Below, in pieces: positions 31,394-55,115 of a stretch of DNA of 64,000 nucleotides. The translations under genes were made by a program, and so were the position numbers. The stretch comes from Mesostigma viride (taxonomy: Eukaryota > Streptophyta > Mesostigmatophyceae > Mesostigmatales > Mesostigmataceae). The stretch covers positions 1,551,666-1,615,665 of the forward strand of contig RPFO01000089.1 in NCBI GenBank assembly GCA_009746045.1. The letters run 5' to 3'. How positions within the stretch are numbered: the first letter of the stretch is position 1; each line of letters starts with the position of its first letter. The notes below the pieces were generated by a model, which was not told the DNA's origin, searched no databases, and saw only the letters and a program-made list of their open reading frames with translations.

Positions 31394-31563
31394 AGTAGAG
31401 TTGATGTTGATAGCTTTAGATAGATGTTGTAGGTAGCTGTTGTAGATAGATTAGACCGGTAGGACTGTTTGCACCCATCCATCCACCCATCGGGGTTAAT
31501 GCTCCGTGACTCCCCAACGGGAGCACGAGTCTAATTAAATAATTAATTAATTAATTAATTAAT
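31394..31563 (+). repeat. LINE 3' UTR, stem-loop and AATT-repeat tail
   Basis: After the ORF2 stop come TAGATAG-type repeats. A stem-loop around TGCTCCGT...ACGGGAGCA (31500-31527) follows, then an (AATT)n tail. Tails of short tandem repeats are usual for LINE insertions. Confidence 0.7.
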
Positions 31564-32640
31564 ACAAAAAAGAACCCAGACAGCACGGCTGTGCGTGCGG
31601 CTGCAGATATTGTTGGTTGTCTCACTATCATAAGGCAGCCTGGTGAACATAACACACGTACTGACACAATAAACAACGCAGTGCACCACCTGCGACGATG
31701 ACACTCACAGCTCCTGAGGTCAGAAACGAAACCTGTAGGAAACCCTCTGACTATTCAGATCTCGGTCCATGACTGAGGTGAGGCGGGTGCTCAGTTCTGA
31801 ATCTCTCTCCGTATGCTTTGGCCTAGCCCTGTCCATCCACGGTTTCCACCTCCCCCGCATTGGGACACAAATACTCCTTTTCATGGGTAGCAAAACCCCA
31901 TCATAGTCATCGGGCACCAACAAGCCAATAAACAGGAGGACTTTCACCCATTCCCCAGACGGTGACCGGCAAATGACGAACGCCTTATTCTCCACACAAC
32001 GCTGTTGTCGAAGAATGGGGGGGGATGCCACAACGGCCCGTTACTTCCATCCGCTCGCTGCAGGGCATGTCCCGCTCTGGAGGTATCCTGTGCCCTTGCA
32101 TTGGCATGGTTGGACATGGCCTCCCATGCGATGAATCCTTCCATGCCACCAATAGATTAACCTGGTCGCCGCAACAAGGCTCCTAGACTCACCATGCACT
32201 CCAGCACATGACAGGACAAATCTTCAAAGTACAAAAGAGCTGCCGATGCTGCCGCCACTCCCGCCGCTCCCGCCGCTCCTGCCGTAGCAGCAGCGGGGCT
32301 GGAGGGGTACGCAGAGTACGCAGAGGGAACTTGGCCTAGCTTACCACAACTGGAGCGACCACGTGTACTTGTAGCACTTGGCCATCGCAATCAGCATGGT
32401 AGCGGACACCACGGAGCGGACACCGCCTGTTGGATATCAATTAGCAGACCCACCCAGCGGACACACCCTAGTGGATGTCCCAGGGTCAACCCCAACTAGT
32501 GGGCACATCCTCATGCCCACGCTACCCCTACAGTAATCCACCCTACAGTAATCCTAGGGAAGGGACTCGGATTCAAGCACTGGGATCGATCCAGGGATCA
32601 TGGTATGATCCGGTGACCGATTGCAGGATACGGCGATCGC
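31564..32640. other. Intergenic, one weak open frame on minus strand
   Basis: The minus-strand frame 32031-31720 reads NKAFVICRSPSGEWVKVLLF, then VPDDYDGVLLPMKRS. It looks somewhat protein-like but has no recognised domain and no supporting splice structure. A GCC/CCG-rich stretch lies at 32246-32310. This is the 3' flank of the synaptotagmin-like gene, but no clear polyadenylation signal was found. Confidence 0.35.
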
Positions 32641-40227
<7,587 letters not shown>

Positions 40228-40859
40228 TCCTGCTTACGCTGCTACTGAATTTGCCAGCAGTAGGCAGAAACAACACCCGTGACAAGACCCAATGGCAAGA
40301 GTAAAAGCGGTTGGGCTTTTCCACAGAACACGCCACGTCTCAAGCCCGTGTCGGAGTCGAGTGCAGGCTAGTCAGTACTCAGAAGGAAACCATGGTATAT
40401 ACAACACATTCCACGATTGTACCCGCCATGGCCAAACGACGAATGCTCGCGCGCCAACAGTAGCCCTGCACGTTTCGCGGATTCATAGCGCGGATCACGA
40501 CCGTACCGTGCATGCGAGTTGGCAGCGACTTTGGTAAGCTGGGAGAAATATGGTGGAAAGTTGTTGTTGCAACAACCCATAGGTTCCGTCCATGCCGTCC
40601 TCTCCCTTGAAATTATTGTTGCTGTTGTTCCCCATAAAATTATACAGTAGCTGAAATTATGCTCCCAAACTTAAGTGTTAGTACAATAGCGGGCCGGCTA
40701 CTAAGCAGTAAAAGCGTTGTTTGATTGCATTGGCATTTCGGCAATAATTGGCATGGCAGCTCCTGGATTCGCTTAGGGATTAGCCCTGGATTAGCGGTGC
40801 CTATTTAAGATAGCATTTTCGTGGCCAATCTAACTTAAACGTGGTGGGGGGGATGTAAT
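40228..40859. other. Upstream region of the synaptotagmin-like gene
   Basis: Expected 5' UTR and promoter of the minus-strand gene starting at 40227. No TATA box or other element could be assigned with confidence, and a MULE begins at 40869. Confidence 0.4.
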
Positions 40860-40868
40860 AAGAATTTA

Positions 40869-43800
40869 GAGCTTTTGACAGATCTGTAAAGTTAGGGCCC
40901 GAAAAATACAGATGGCTAGGCGTATATGCAGATCTGTTTTTTTAATACAGATCTGTACGTAAACTCCGACGTAATGCCTTTACGTCTTCGGGGGTCGAAG
41001 TGCAGGCCGTGCTCAGTACCTGGAAGCAAAATTCAGCCATGGCTACGAAAGCTAGAGGAATGTCAGCCGTATGACCTGCACACGAGGGTAATTAAGAAAT
41101 CAAGCCGAAGTTAATCCTGCATCTGAGCGAGCAGAATAATTGCAAACACAACAGCAATTGTGCGACAGACCAAACAAAATCGCCGCGTGCACTAGGCTCT
41201 GTATTCTGGTCACACCCAGATGCATTGGCTACATTGGATTAGGCGCCTTAACGAACTGAGTCGAGGGAAAACGCGAGGAGCGCCATCTAAGCAGTTGCTT
41301 GTCATGTCTATACGCCCGGGCATCTCATGATCTGTCTACCATGCACGCATTTTCCTTGGATGAATCAAACAGCTTTTGACATTTTAATGGCGACAATGAA
41401 GTCCGGCCACGACAATATAGCGCTGCTCAGAGCTTCGTTGCCGAGAAAGGTTTAAGAGGTGCTTTGTCCGGGCAGATAATGTAACTCTGCCTAGACCCCG
41501 GTAGCTTTCAGCACGCGCATATTGCTTGAGGTAAGCGAGCCACGACGCCTGCTGGTGCTCCTGCCGAGGTGGAGACCTCCGAGAGCACGTGGATTAGGCT
41601 CATGCGTCAAAGCAGCATCGACCTTCATTCTCCTGGTGTGGAAGGTCACTTTTCAGGATTAACATATCTGAATGTTGATTGCCTGTTCACTTTCCGTCAA
41701 TTGAGCAGCGATTGAAACCATGAGCCATGCAAGTGTAAGGTGCAGAATTCAGTTGATGAACCCAAGCAGGTAATGTGCAAAATATATGAACCCAAGTAAT
41801 ATGTGCAGATGTTTCGTCCCACTGGCTGTGTGCTATTGCATGAACCGTGTAGGCCCTTGGCGTGTACTCACTTGCTGCAACCGTGCCCACAGCTGCTAGT
41901 CAATACACGCGGCAGGCACAACGACTTTTGCCGCGAGGTGAAACATTTAACTCCCCCACACCTTGCATTTTTCACTCTTTCTATTCCCTATCCATCCTAC
42001 CCCCCAGCACACACACACGCCCACATACATACACATGCACATAAATGTTCACACACACATGCACACACGCACGCATGCACACATGCACACATACACACAT
42101 GCACACATGCACACATGCACACATGCACACATGCACACATGCACACATGCACACATGCACACATGCACACATGCACACATGCACACATGCACACATGCAC
42201 ACATGCACACATGCACACATGCACACATGCACACATGCACACATGCACACATGCACACATGCACACATGCACACATGCACACATGCACACATGCACACAC
42301 GCACACACGCACGCATACACGCATGCACACATACACACATGCACACACGCACACATGCACACACGCACACATGCACACATACACACATGCACACACGCAC
42401 ACATGCACACATGCACACATGCACACACGCACGCATACACACATGCACACATACACACATGCACACACGCACGCATACACACATGCACACATACACACAT
42501 GCACACACGCACACATGCACACACGCACACATGCACACACGCACACACGCACACACGCACACACGCACACACGCACACACGCACACACGCACACACGCAC
42601 ACACGCACACACGCACACACGCACACACGCACACACGCACACACGCACACACGCACACACGCACACACGCACACACGCACACACGCACACACGCGCACAC
42701 GCGCACACGCGCACACGCGCACACGCACACGCACACACGCACACACGCACACACGCACACACGCACACACGCACACACGCACACACGCACACACGCACAC
42801 ACGCACACACGCACACACGCACACACGCACACACGCACACACGCACACACGCACACACGCACACACGCACACACGCACACACGCACACACGCACACACGC
42901 ACACACACACACACACGCACACACGCACACACGCACACACGCGCACACGCACACACGCACACACGCACACACATGCACACATGTATGCACACAATATCAC
43001 ACACATGCACACACCCTGACGTGCGCACATGCACGCTAACACATGCACACAAACATGTGCACACACCCACGAGCACACGTGCACATGCATACAAACGCAC
43101 ACAAACAGTCAAACACAGGCAGACTTGCACACATGCGCCACACACATCAATCCATCACCAATAAACGGGTTGCTTGGACCCAACGACCTTCTTACTCGCC
43201 TGTCCACCCAATGTTCTGCCCATCCTCCCGCCTGCCCGCCTGCAAGTCTGCCACCCGCCTATCTGCCCACCCATCTGTCAACCTGCCTGCCTGCCTGCTT
43301 GTGTGCATGCCTGCGGGCCTGCATGTGCACCTGCGCCCATGCACCTATTATGCTCCCATGGCACATACATGCAGCCTAGCTAGTTGAGTGTCTCTAGGCA
43401 CGCGCACATGGGTGGCTACATGGGCATTTGCCTGTGTCTTGGGCTGGGGCGTTGGGATGATTAGTTCAAGAGTGGGCGGGAAGACGGTGGTATAATTGGG
43501 TGGGTAGGGACGGAGTGGATGGATGATTGGGGGGGTTGGATGCGGGTGGGACTCAAGTTAGTGTTAAGTCCAATGTTGCCTATAGCATCAACAAAAATAA
43601 GCGAGAAAGCAGCCTAAATTCAAGGAGCCTACTTCTTGTAACATGTGCCAAACTGCAATTATAGGTTGCAGGCTCACAAGCTGCCAGATTCATAACGCAC
43701 ATGGAATGAATTGCATGGTTACAGGACAAGCGTGTGGTTGGAAATCTTACAATGCCTGGCAACGTCTCTTTCATGTGTCCACTGAGAACCGCTGTTCAAC

Positions 43801-44632
43801 ACAAGAAGGCTTTGGCAAGCAACGAGCTTCGGCCAGGGCCTTCATTGCAAGGAACCGTGCGTGAACCAAGAACTCAGGATTTACAAACAGAAACTATACC
43901 TAACTTTGCGACCTTCATGCAGTATGTCATGTGCATGGCTATGTAGTATGTGCCAACAATCACAACGAAAACGTGCGAAATTGCAAACATTGCCATGGAA
44001 GGGCAGGAGCCACGCACGCAGCAAATTAAAACGGTTCGTGAACCAGTCTGTCGGGCATAAAGACAGCAAAGTCTGGCCAGCAATAACGCAGTGCGATGCG
44101 AGACAACCTCGGTAAATATGGGCAGGCAGGCGCAGCTCGTCCTCAGCAGTGCTATCTAACGTGACGGCGCCTTATTTCCGCGTGCACGGTGCCGAACATG
44201 GCACTGGCCTGATTCCAGTTGCAGCAACGCCAGATGCCTTCCCGTCATAGAGCAGAGGCTTCACGTACGTCGACATCGTTGGCCACCAATCGCTATGCTT
44301 CCCGTGATAATGCACTACGCGTCCGAACAAAATGTCGAGAAAGCAAATAATCTACACGCGAGAGAACTGGGCTGATAGCTTTTCAGTACTGGTTTTACCG
44401 TGCCTTCAAATTCCATTAGCTTACTTAACCATGGCTGACTAATTTTAGCTAATTTACAGGTATTTGTACCACTGGCCGCACCGCCCGCATGCATGGCCCG
44501 GGACGAGTATCGAAGACGTAAGGGCATTACGTCGGAGTTTACGTACAGATCTGTAATAAAAAAACAGATCTGCATATACGCCTAGCCATCTGTCTTTTTC
44601 GGGCCCTAACTTTACAGATCTGTCAAAAGCTC
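40869..44632. mobile_element. MULE (Mutator-like) element with long inverted repeats and 9-bp target duplication
   Basis: A 9-bp direct repeat AAGAATTTA flanks the element (40860-40868 and 44633-44641). The ends are inverted repeats of about 122 bp (40869-40991 and 44511-44632), starting GAGCTTTTGACAGATCTG and differing at a few sites. Weaker matching extends to about 185 bp. Long terminal repeats with a 9-bp duplication are diagnostic of MULEs. The 3.5-kb interior has no recognised MURA transposase. It contains a very large CA/CG microsatellite and unassigned sequence, so the copy is non-autonomous. Confidence 0.88.
42002..43095. repeat. Alternating CA/CG/TG microsatellite of about 1.1 kb
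   Basis: Arrays of CACACATG then CACACACG and CGCGCACA units, almost purely alternating pyrimidine-purine. Long His/Thr and Cys/Val frames here are repeat artefacts. Confidence 0.95.
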
Positions 44633-44641
44633 AAGAATTTA

Positions 44642-45936
44642 TTGTGGGCTTCTTTGGCGCGCGCGTCTGACACTCACGAGACAACGAGACCGCCAGTCCG
44701 CAACAGCCCACAGGCCGTTGAGCTCAATTGGGCAAATTTTTTAGATTAATTTGACCGGCATGCCTCAATGGGTCACGACAGCCATAATTGATGCCAATGA
44801 GGCGAAGCTAAGCCAGTTGCAGATACAACCGTAGCTCACTTCCAACCCTCGACGAGTCACGGTGGGAAATATTGTACCCGGCAAAAGCTTTATTTCTGGC
44901 TCAAGTCTAGCGAGTGAATTACTTGCCTATTTTTAAGAATTTTCTGCGAACAGGATTGCTTTTTGTCACTAAGTCCTGCAAAATTTTCTACGAAAATGAA
45001 TAAGCACGGAAGGGAACCTGACCTGGAACAACTGCACAAGCTGGCATGCCAACAACGCGACGAAGCGAGTCAGCAGGCACGTTTCCGCCTTGTCGTAAGA
45101 CAAAATCTTTTCCTGCCGATTGCCTGGCATTTCAGGCGTTTCGATGACGCTGTGCTGATCTACCGCGGCAATGTGTGACTATTTCGCGACCTGTATGTTC
45201 ACTGCCAGGTCCGGCAACTGCTGCTAGCCCTGCATGCGCTGGAAGCTATGACGACGTCGTCAGGCCCCTTCAGCACAGCTTTACGTTTCGTTATGGATAC
45301 CGGGAAGGTGCGTGTGAAGTCTGCCACGGAAGCACATCAGATGCTTCAATGGTACTCCCGTCGCAGGCAGGCGTGTGTCTGGGGAGCCCTAAACTGAACT
45401 ACGTTACTTGATTCGCACATAGGCTGGCCATTGAAATTGGATCAGCGAGCCGGCAGGCATGTGTTAAGGCCGCTGCAAAGGAATTCTTTGGCCCAGGGCA
45501 GGCGGCTTCTAATTTGCCCGTGCCCGTTCCATGGATGGTTACATGCCAATGCTAGAGAAAGAATCGCAGGCGAGCATTTGAGTTCCTAGAGAATTCATCG
45601 GGTCAAATATATGGAATGCGAAGGACTAGGTACTGGGCCTAGCCTGGCCGGCATGCAGTACGCATGGTGCGATTAGTTCCATGTTTTGTCACGGGTGGCT
45701 ACGAGGAGCCCTGGAGATGAGGATATAGTCGGAGCTTTCCTTCCTGCGATTAGAAATGCGCCATGTGGTATTCTCAGTCCTCAAAATAACCCCAACCAGG
45801 TCAATAACGTGGGAAGCAGCATTGCACACGTTTTAGTCATGTGGCATTCGTCTGCCCCCAAGCGCAGCTTGGGCTTGGGTCACCCTGCTGCGCGTGGGTG
45901 GCTAAGCAGGCCACTCTCTAGCACGAACACGGAACT
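44642..45936. other. No gene recognised
   Basis: Only short frames without domains. It lies between the MULE and the first proposed exon of the coiled-coil gene; promoter position is inferred. Confidence 0.4.
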
Positions 45937-50654
<4,718 letters not shown>

Positions 50655-50669
<15 letters not shown>

Positions 50670-50815
50670 GTGGGCCCAGGCTACTAGTCCCTACCCATCA
50701 CTATTAGCCCCTATCCATCAGCCATGGCAGGTGCGCCGCAGCTGTCAGTGCCTATCCATCATTATCAGTCTCTATCACTATAAGCCCCTACTCGTCTTCA
50801 TGGGCAGGTGCATGG
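50655..50815 (+). repeat. Donor-like repeats after exon 5 of the coiled-coil gene
   Basis: The donor text GGGCAG/GTGGG at 50669 is echoed as ATGGCAG/GTGCG (about 50731) and TGGGCAG/GTGCATGG (about 50808). CCTA(C/T)CCATCA and CTAT.A motifs lie between. Period about 60-77. Confidence 0.5.
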
Positions 50816-51099
50816 TACATATCAGTCACGTATCTTCTATCGATGGCCATGCCCATTGATGGATGGATTGTGGAGGTTCCCTTGGCTTTGTTGAAACCCT
50901 GCACCCTCGCACGCTACAGCTGTCATCAGATGAGCCTCAGCCGGACTCCCTTCTGCTGTCATCTGGGAGGAGGGAGACCAAGGATGCCAGCTTTAATCAG
51001 AAAGCAAGGTAGCCAGGCTGTTGCACATAAGCGCGCTGCGTATATGTGTGGTATGCTGGCCCCAGTCACCACCCCCTCTTACACCGTACTGTGTTGGAG

Positions 51100-52267
51100 A
51101 CTCGCATTCTCCGGATTCCGTTCCCATGCGGTGGGACTTGCCGTTATCTCACCCCCTTGCGCATTCGAAACAGATGCGACGACGACCCTGCCGATGACGC
51201 CATGTGCGAACGAGAGGCGAGCAAGGACGACTGGGACAACTACCCCGCAGATTCCAGAGGCGCCATCCCAGGCAGTTCCAGGCATGGTAGAAGCACCGAC
51301 CATGGCCATGACCAGGGGGGTTCCGCAGCAGCGACCAGGCGCGCCAACGGGGCTTGCTGCCAGCCATCAGCCTACCCAAGCGCTGGTCGTAACCGTAATG
51401 CCGATGGCCACAGCGAGGATGCTTGCGAGCGTGGCAGAGCCCGCAGCTCCGTGCCCTCCCACCGCGTGTCGAACTCCCATCCCTACCCAGCGCTGTCCTG
51501 TACTCTCAACGGCCAGCCAGCAGGCAGCCACGCCCCCACCGCGATGCTCACCTACTCCCGAGGCCATGAACCGCCGCCGATGGCACGAAAGCCCCACAAG
51601 CCCAAGTTTTACGCCAGCAGGGTGATGTCCGCGGTGGTCCAGGGCCCGCGGGTCTCTTCCAGGGACTGCACGGGCGTCCCTGGGACGGCGACGGCCAGGG
51701 TTGCACGGTCCAGTGCTCACGGGACCATGGGCTGTGCCACCACGACTCCTAAATATAAAACCAAGGCGGTCCGGTCAGTCAAGCGCAAGGCGCAGGTGGT
51801 CCGGGCCGGGCGCGGGACGGACCGGGTGGACCTGGGTCTCCACGTGGCCTGGGATGATGAGGGCAGACTGCACGCGCATGGGTCCACCCATGGTTGCATG
51901 GCCCCGGCCCATGCGCACGTGCACACAATGCCCCCCCAAGTGTACGCACATGCGCTACCCCCTCAAGCGCACACGGGTAATTTCGTGCAGGCAAATGCGG
52001 ATCCGCCGGCGCGTCCGCGTTGGGAGCCGCTGCATCGTGATGGCCGTGAGGACGGTCGTGCGCTCGCAGGGTGTGCCGGTCCGGATGCAGACAGGGGCGC
52101 CGGCAGAGGGCAGCGTGGGGAGGGGCATGTGCAGGGCACTGTGTGCGGTGGGGATGACAGTTGCCAAGATCCTTATTGCTGCTGCTTTGGATGCGGCACG
52201 GTTCCAGGATGTGCGTCTGCCAGATGAGGTTCATGCCGTGCTGGCGGGCATGCTGCGAGACAGCTAG
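51100..52267 (+). CDS. Possible terminal exon(s) of the coiled-coil gene
   Basis: Open frames overlap here. The frame ending at 52267 finishes MTVAKILIAAALDAARFQDV, then RLPDEVHAVLAGMLRDS, which looks like an authentic helical C-terminus. The frame ending at 51625 is proline/alanine/threonine-rich (TTTPQIPEAPSQAVPGMVEA), typical of algal linkers. A third frame runs 51046-52227. I cannot decide the splice sites, so only the presence of coding sequence on this strand is proposed. Confidence 0.35.
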
Positions 52268-52640
52268 CAGAATCGCACTTGCATGGATCTGCCGTGGAGG
52301 TTGAACGTGCCATGTTTGGGAGGATGAACCCCAGTTGGCACCCCCCCCGGGGCCACCCTAGCGGGCCCAGCAGCCCATGCCTCAATGTATGTGTCACTGC
52401 ATGTCCCGCCAGATGCCATAGCTTCATGTGCAGGTATCTTGGATGTATAGAATGTAGGTGTGCTCTTTGACTGAATCAGTGCATATCATATAAGCACCAA
52501 CCCTGTAATTAGGAACTAGACATAGCTACATCCATCCACCCCATCCCATATTCATTTCCCTGAGGACTTACGCTCATGGGGACGCAGTTCGTGTAAATTA
52601 ATTGATTACTTAATTAGCACCATGTCGTATAGGTAGATAT
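52268..52640 (+). pseudogene. LINE 3'-end relic
   Basis: CTGTAATTAGGAACTAGACA (52503) and CATGGGGACGCAGTTCGTG (52575-52593), followed by an ATTAATTGATT tail, match the 3' UTR, stem-loop and tail of the LINE copies downstream, in mutated form. The preceding 230 bases are unassigned. Confidence 0.5.
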
Positions 52641-52649
52641 CAATACTCT

Positions 52650-54072
52650 AGGCTCTGCACAGCTACCGTATTATGCTGTACATAAACAAAGGTTCCCCTG
52701 ACGACCCTGCCATTTACCGAGGAGTCTGCATCCAGAGCGCCGCACTCAAGATGTTCATGCGCATGCTCCTCAACCGCCTTCGTTCTGCTTTCGACCGTCA
52801 CCAGAGGTTGGTGAGAGTCAAATGGGCTTTCGTCCTGGGCGCAACCCGTCGTGGCCATCTTCGTCCCGCGCCGCCTCTTCTAGCAAATCGCTCTCCTGCA
52901 ACCTGGTGAGTTTCCCGCCATGCATCCTGATCTTCGTCGACTTCATCAAGGCTTTTGATTCTGTCCTCTGGGCCGCTCTATGGGCTGTCCTTGCTCGCGC
53001 TCGCGTCCCCACTTCCCTGATTACCGTCGTCCGCACGCTGTATGAGGGGTCGACCACTTCGGTGCGCACTCAACACGCCATGTCCACTGCACACCGGCGT
53101 CTGGCAGGGTTGCGTCCTGTCGCCGTACCTGTTTATTATTGTAGTGGATTATGTTGTGCGCCAGGCCTGCACGTGCCCGCTTTGCTAGCATCGCAGGCCG
53201 TGCCCCTGGCCTAGTGATCACGCGAATGAGCTCGGGGGAGGGGGGCCGGCCAACAGGCAGAATTTACTAGCTGACCTCATTTATGCTGACGCTATCACCC
53301 TCATCGAGAAGCGGGAGTCTACCCAACTTAATTGGCTGGACTGCCTGGCGCTCGAGGCTCGGGCTGTTGGTCTAGAAATCAGCCCCAAAACGGAAGCCCT
53401 GGCTTTCGACGGCATGGCCGGGCCCCCGCCCCCACTCCGCCTCTTAGACCGAAACCGAGGTCAGCTACCCTACTTCAGGCCGCTTCAAGTTGCTTGGCAG
53501 TTGGCTTCCCGACTGCGAGGACGACCTGAAGACACGGATAGGCATGGCGTGGGCGCAACTCCATGACCACCGCCGCTGGCGGAGCTACATGTACCCTGCC
53601 CTACCCCGGATCGTCAAGCGTGACCTCTTCAAGGTCGTCATTCTGACGACCTGACCTACGGCGCCGAGACCTGGACACTGACGCAGGAGCTGCCAGGAGC
53701 AACGACTCGACGGCAACGTCACCAGGATGCTGTGCAAGGCCCTGACTATCCCCTTTTGTTTGCGCTGTCTTAGTAATGAGGATTTGTATGCTGATTTGCC
53801 CTATGCTTCGCACATTATTAGGCACAGGCGCCTGGGCCTAGCCGGGCACCTGGCCCGCACAGATCAGGTAGACACCTCAGATAGACTAGCTGGCACCAAG
53901 CCCGCCCAGCCTGGACATTTTTGTCCTCACCTGGTGTGCCCCAGGCCGGGCGCGGCAGGGCCGCCACCCGTGGACTTTTCGTGGATAGACTCGGCATGGA
54001 CATGTGCTTCCCGAGACGAGACGGGCTCACACCCGGGCAGCCTCCTGGTTTGTCTATAATATGGAGACAGAC
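52650..54072 (+). pseudogene. LINE copy C1, 5'-truncated reverse transcriptase
   Basis: Begins IMLYINKGSPDDPAIYRGVC, inside the reverse transcriptase. Contains LIFVDFIKAFDSVLW (motif A, about 52930), VWQGCVLSPYLFIIV (motif B, frame-shifted, about 53096-53140) and LADLIYADAITL (motif C region, about 53270-53300, second catalytic D changed). The C-terminal YGAETWTLTQEL and IIRHRRLGLAGHLARTDQVD follow. Many frameshifts. The last 640 bases are repeated immediately downstream. Confidence 0.75.
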
Positions 54073-54935
54073 CCACACTCCGCCTCTTAGACCGAAACCG
54101 AGGTCAACTACCCTACTTCAGGCCGCTTCAAGCTGCTCGGCAGTTGGCTTCCCGACTGCGAGGACGACATGACGACGCGGATCGGCATGGCGTGGGCGCA
54201 ACTCCACGACCACCGTCGCTGGTGGAGCAACCCCGCCCTACCCCGGATCGTCAAGCGTGACCTCTTCAAGGTCGTCATTCTAACAATCCTGACCTACGGC
54301 GCTGAGACCTGGACACTGACGCAGGAGCTGGAGCAACGACTCGACGGCGCCGTCACCAAGATGCTGCGCAAGGCCCTGAACATCCCCTTCGCTTTGCACA
54401 TTAGTAATGAGGATTTGTACGCTGATTTGCCCTATGTTTCCCACATTATTAGGCACAGGCGCCTGGGCCTAGCCGGGCACCTGGCCCGCACAGATCAGGT
54501 AGACACCTCAGATAGACTAGCTGGCACCCAGCCCGCCCAGCCTGGGCGATATGTCTTCACCTGGTGTGCCCCAGGCCGGGCGCGGCAGGGCCGCCACCCG
54601 TGGACTTTTCGTGGATAGACTCGGCATGGACATGTGCTACACTAGACGTGACGGGCTCACAGCCGGGCAGCCTCCTGGTTTGTCTGAAATATGGAGGCAG
54701 ATGGTACGCAAGGATCGATGGCAAGTAGTGATGAAGGAGACCACCCCCAAGTCTGTGGGGGCTCCGCGTGTGACCGTGTATGGCATTCATAGCGATTCGG
54801 GCCGCGGTGCCCACAACCCTGTACTGACTAGGACCTAGATAGCTTACACCATCCATTCCATCCCTATTCCCCTCCCGGCCACTGAGGACGTACTTATGCT
54901 TACGTGACGCAGTCACGTGTCTATTATTTAATTAA
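54073..54935 (+). pseudogene. LINE copy C2, C-terminal region duplicated in tandem
   Basis: Starts with ACTCCGCCTCTTAGACCGAA, as at 53434, and repeats that stretch with a 644-base offset. An open 149-codon frame (54169-54618) encodes LFKVVILTILTYGAETWTLT, LDGAVTKMLRKALNIPF and LAGHLARTDQVD. The 3' UTR ends with the stem-loop at 54903-54919 and an AATT tail. Confidence 0.7.
54903..54919 (+). other. LINE 3'-terminal stem-loop
   Basis: ACGTGAC-GCA-GTCACGT: a perfect 7-bp stem with a 3-base loop, placed just before the repeat tail. Equivalent hairpins are at 25361-25379, 52575-52593 and 58652-58670, and in reverse orientation at 55116-55134. Confidence 0.7.
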
Positions 54936-55110
54936 TTAATGGAGGCAGATGGTTCGCAAGGATACCAATAAGGTAGATGGCAAGTAGTGATGAAGGAGAC
55001 CACTGACCCCCAAGTCTGTGGGGGATCCGCGTGTAACCGCGTTTGGCATTCATAGCGATTCGGGCCGTGGTGGTGCCCACAACCCTGTAACTAGGAACTA
55101 GATTAATTTT
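54936..55110 (+). pseudogene. LINE copy C3, short 3' fragment
   Basis: ATGGAGGCAGATGGTTCGCA starts right after the tail of C2 and repeats 54691-54840 (the last coding bases and the start of the 3' UTR), ending near AACTAGGAACTAG. Confidence 0.65.
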
Positions 55111-55115
55111 ATAAG

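Larger units (their letters stand above)
26243..31563 (+). mobile_element. APE-type LINE (L1-like), full length but frameshifted (copy A)
   Basis: The 5' UTR starts at about 26243 (CGAGAATGCTCATAACTTTT) and matches the start of another copy at 62290. It is followed by ORF1, ORF2 (endonuclease, reverse transcriptase and C-terminal domain), a 3' UTR with a stem-loop, and an AATT-repeat tail ending near 31563. Several frameshifts and stops make the copy inactive. No target duplication could be established by eye. Confidence 0.85.

Noticed and set aside
41803-43164. Long His/Thr-rich and Cys/Val-rich open frames
   Set aside because: They are translations of the CA/CG microsatellite in every frame, with no start context, domain or codon structure.
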